From Pseudomonadota bacterium (lineage in GTDB: Bacteria > Pseudomonadota > Gammaproteobacteria > Xanthomonadales > Xanthomonadaceae): a stretch of 36,124 nucleotides of DNA. Of the stretch, positions 35,952 through 36,124 are shown in pieces (position 1 is the stretch's first letter; each line of letters opens with the position of its first letter). Position numbers and translations under genes: made by a program. Where the stretch lies: assembly GCA_023395465.1 (NCBI GenBank), contig JAEWZE010000250.1, positions 1-36,124 on the forward strand, in the 5' to 3' direction. The notes under the pieces are model-generated. The model worked only from the letters and a program-made list of their open reading frames with translations. It was not told the origin of the DNA and ran no database searches.

Positions 35952-35975
35952 CCAACCTAGTTGGTCACCCAACCT
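35952..35975. repeat. CCAACCT repeats and CCAAC/GTTGG palindrome near the end
   Basis: CCAACCT occurs at 35952-35958 and again at 35969-35975, 17 bases apart. The first copy is also half of the palindrome CCAAC-CTA-GTTGG (35952-35964). Short clustered repeats 100 bases inside a prophage end could be integrase or accessory-protein arm sites; no T-run argues against a terminator. The stretch from 35939 to 36073 has no gene. Confidence 0.4.
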
Positions 35976-36044
35976 CCGTAATATCCGAAGCGTAACCACG
36001 ACGGTGCGCGGGTTCCACGGCATGGACTCCGTAATTGCCGGGTG

Positions 36045-36064
36045 TGCAAGTTGCTGATCTTGCA
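36045..36064. repeat. TGCAAG/CTTGCA inverted repeat beside the attachment core
   Basis: TGCAAG (36045-36050) and CTTGCA (36059-36064) form a perfect 6-bp dyad around eight bases. It lies ten bases before the tRNA-like core, where an intact tRNA would have its D arm. A role as recombinase core or arm site is inferred. Confidence 0.4.
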
Positions 36065-36073
36065 TCACGTACC

Positions 36074-36124
36074 GGCGGACTTTTAATCCGCTGGTCGATG
36101 GTTCGAATCCATCACGGCCCACCA
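36074..36124 (+). other. Probable attR: 3' part of tRNA-Lys(UUU), tRNA broken
   Basis: The last 51 bases contain the anticodon arm (GCGGA / TCCGC around CTTTTAA, anticodon TTT at 36082-36084), the T arm (GATGG / CCATC around TTCGAAT), the 3' acceptor strand ACGGCCC and ACCA. The sequence upstream does not supply the D arm or the partner strand GGGCCGT, so this is only the 3' part. Phages that integrate in tRNA genes leave exactly such a duplicated 3' end; the intact gene would lie at the other end, outside the left edge. Confidence 0.75.

Noticed and set aside
35847..36122. Minus-strand frame beginning MGRDGFEPSTSGL at the right end
   Set aside because: This is the well-known false protein obtained by translating the antisense of a tRNA 3' end.
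36049..36124. Complete tRNA-Lys gene at the right end
   Set aside because: The anticodon and T arms are fine, but no D arm and no 5' acceptor strand complementary to ACGGCCC are present, so only the 3' part exists.
1..36124. CRISPR array, insertion sequence or rRNA
   Set aside because: No regularly spaced identical repeats with unique spacers, no transposase and no rRNA-like stretch were seen on either strand.

Overview
This window is most of a temperate siphovirus prophage. It is very GC-rich, has dense ATGA/GTGA-type gene overlaps and uses many GTG starts. The protein types and the tRNA-Lys(UUU) end suggest a gamma-proteobacterial host of the Xanthomonadaceae kind (Lysobacter/Luteimonas/Stenotrophomonas-like). 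That host call is an inference from composition and family resemblance; no search was possible.

Layout. (1) 1-2979, minus strand: a tightly packed leftward early operon of at least nine small genes. It includes a sliding-clamp-like protein, three small predicted membrane proteins and winged-helix-like proteins, and it runs off the left edge. No integrase is visible, so it probably lies just to the left. (2) 3112-5423: the lysis-lysogeny switch. A leftward promoter (PL) and a rightward promoter (PR) carry copies of one 17-bp operator (TTTAGCC-N3-GGCTAAA), spaced exactly 25 bp centre to centre. Between them lies a leftward repressor operon: an HTH repressor without a visible peptidase domain, an unknown protein and a lipoprotein. 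Rightward come a Cro/YdaS-like protein, a terminator, a hairpin over the next ribosome site and a CII-family regulator. (3) 5416-8582: a DksA/TraR-like zinc finger, small proteins and a TOPRIM-primase/SF3-type helicase fusion. (4) 8587-8857: a non-coding GTGCGG/CCGCAC repeat cluster with a perfect 21-bp inverted repeat, a candidate origin. (5) 8931-16350: the packaging and head module. It has small and large terminase, a Mor-like regulator with two dyads just downstream, a gpW-like protein, a lambda-type portal, a ClpP-protease/major-capsid fusion and a DUF2190 protein. A strong intrinsic terminator follows. (6) 16420-18701: a lysis cassette (two small membrane proteins, a lipoprotein muramidase and a sequential Rz/Rz1 pair) embedded among structural genes. 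(7) 18698-30992: connectors, tail terminator, major tail protein, tail chaperones with a TTTTTTC -1 frameshift site, tape measure, tail-tip proteins and a SPRY-domain protein. (8) 30955-36124: accessory cargo and the right end. It has an acyltransferase-3/SGNH O-acetylase on the opposite strand, a DUF2188 protein, a SRAP-domain gene with two small partners, a dTMP kinase, and a 3' tRNA-Lys fragment that is probably the right attachment site.

How it works together (inference). The repressor holds PL and PR off in the lysogen while its own operon supplies a lipoprotein. On induction, the leftward operon and the CII/primase arm are expressed, and replication may start at the repeat cluster. Late genes run from terS to the tail fibre. 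The right-hand cargo probably alters the host surface and nucleotide/DNA-damage metabolism. The most interesting observations are the clamp-like protein that matches only two clamp domains, the phased operators, the Mor-like protein with paired dyads, the repeat cluster beside the primase, and the lipoprotein endolysin.
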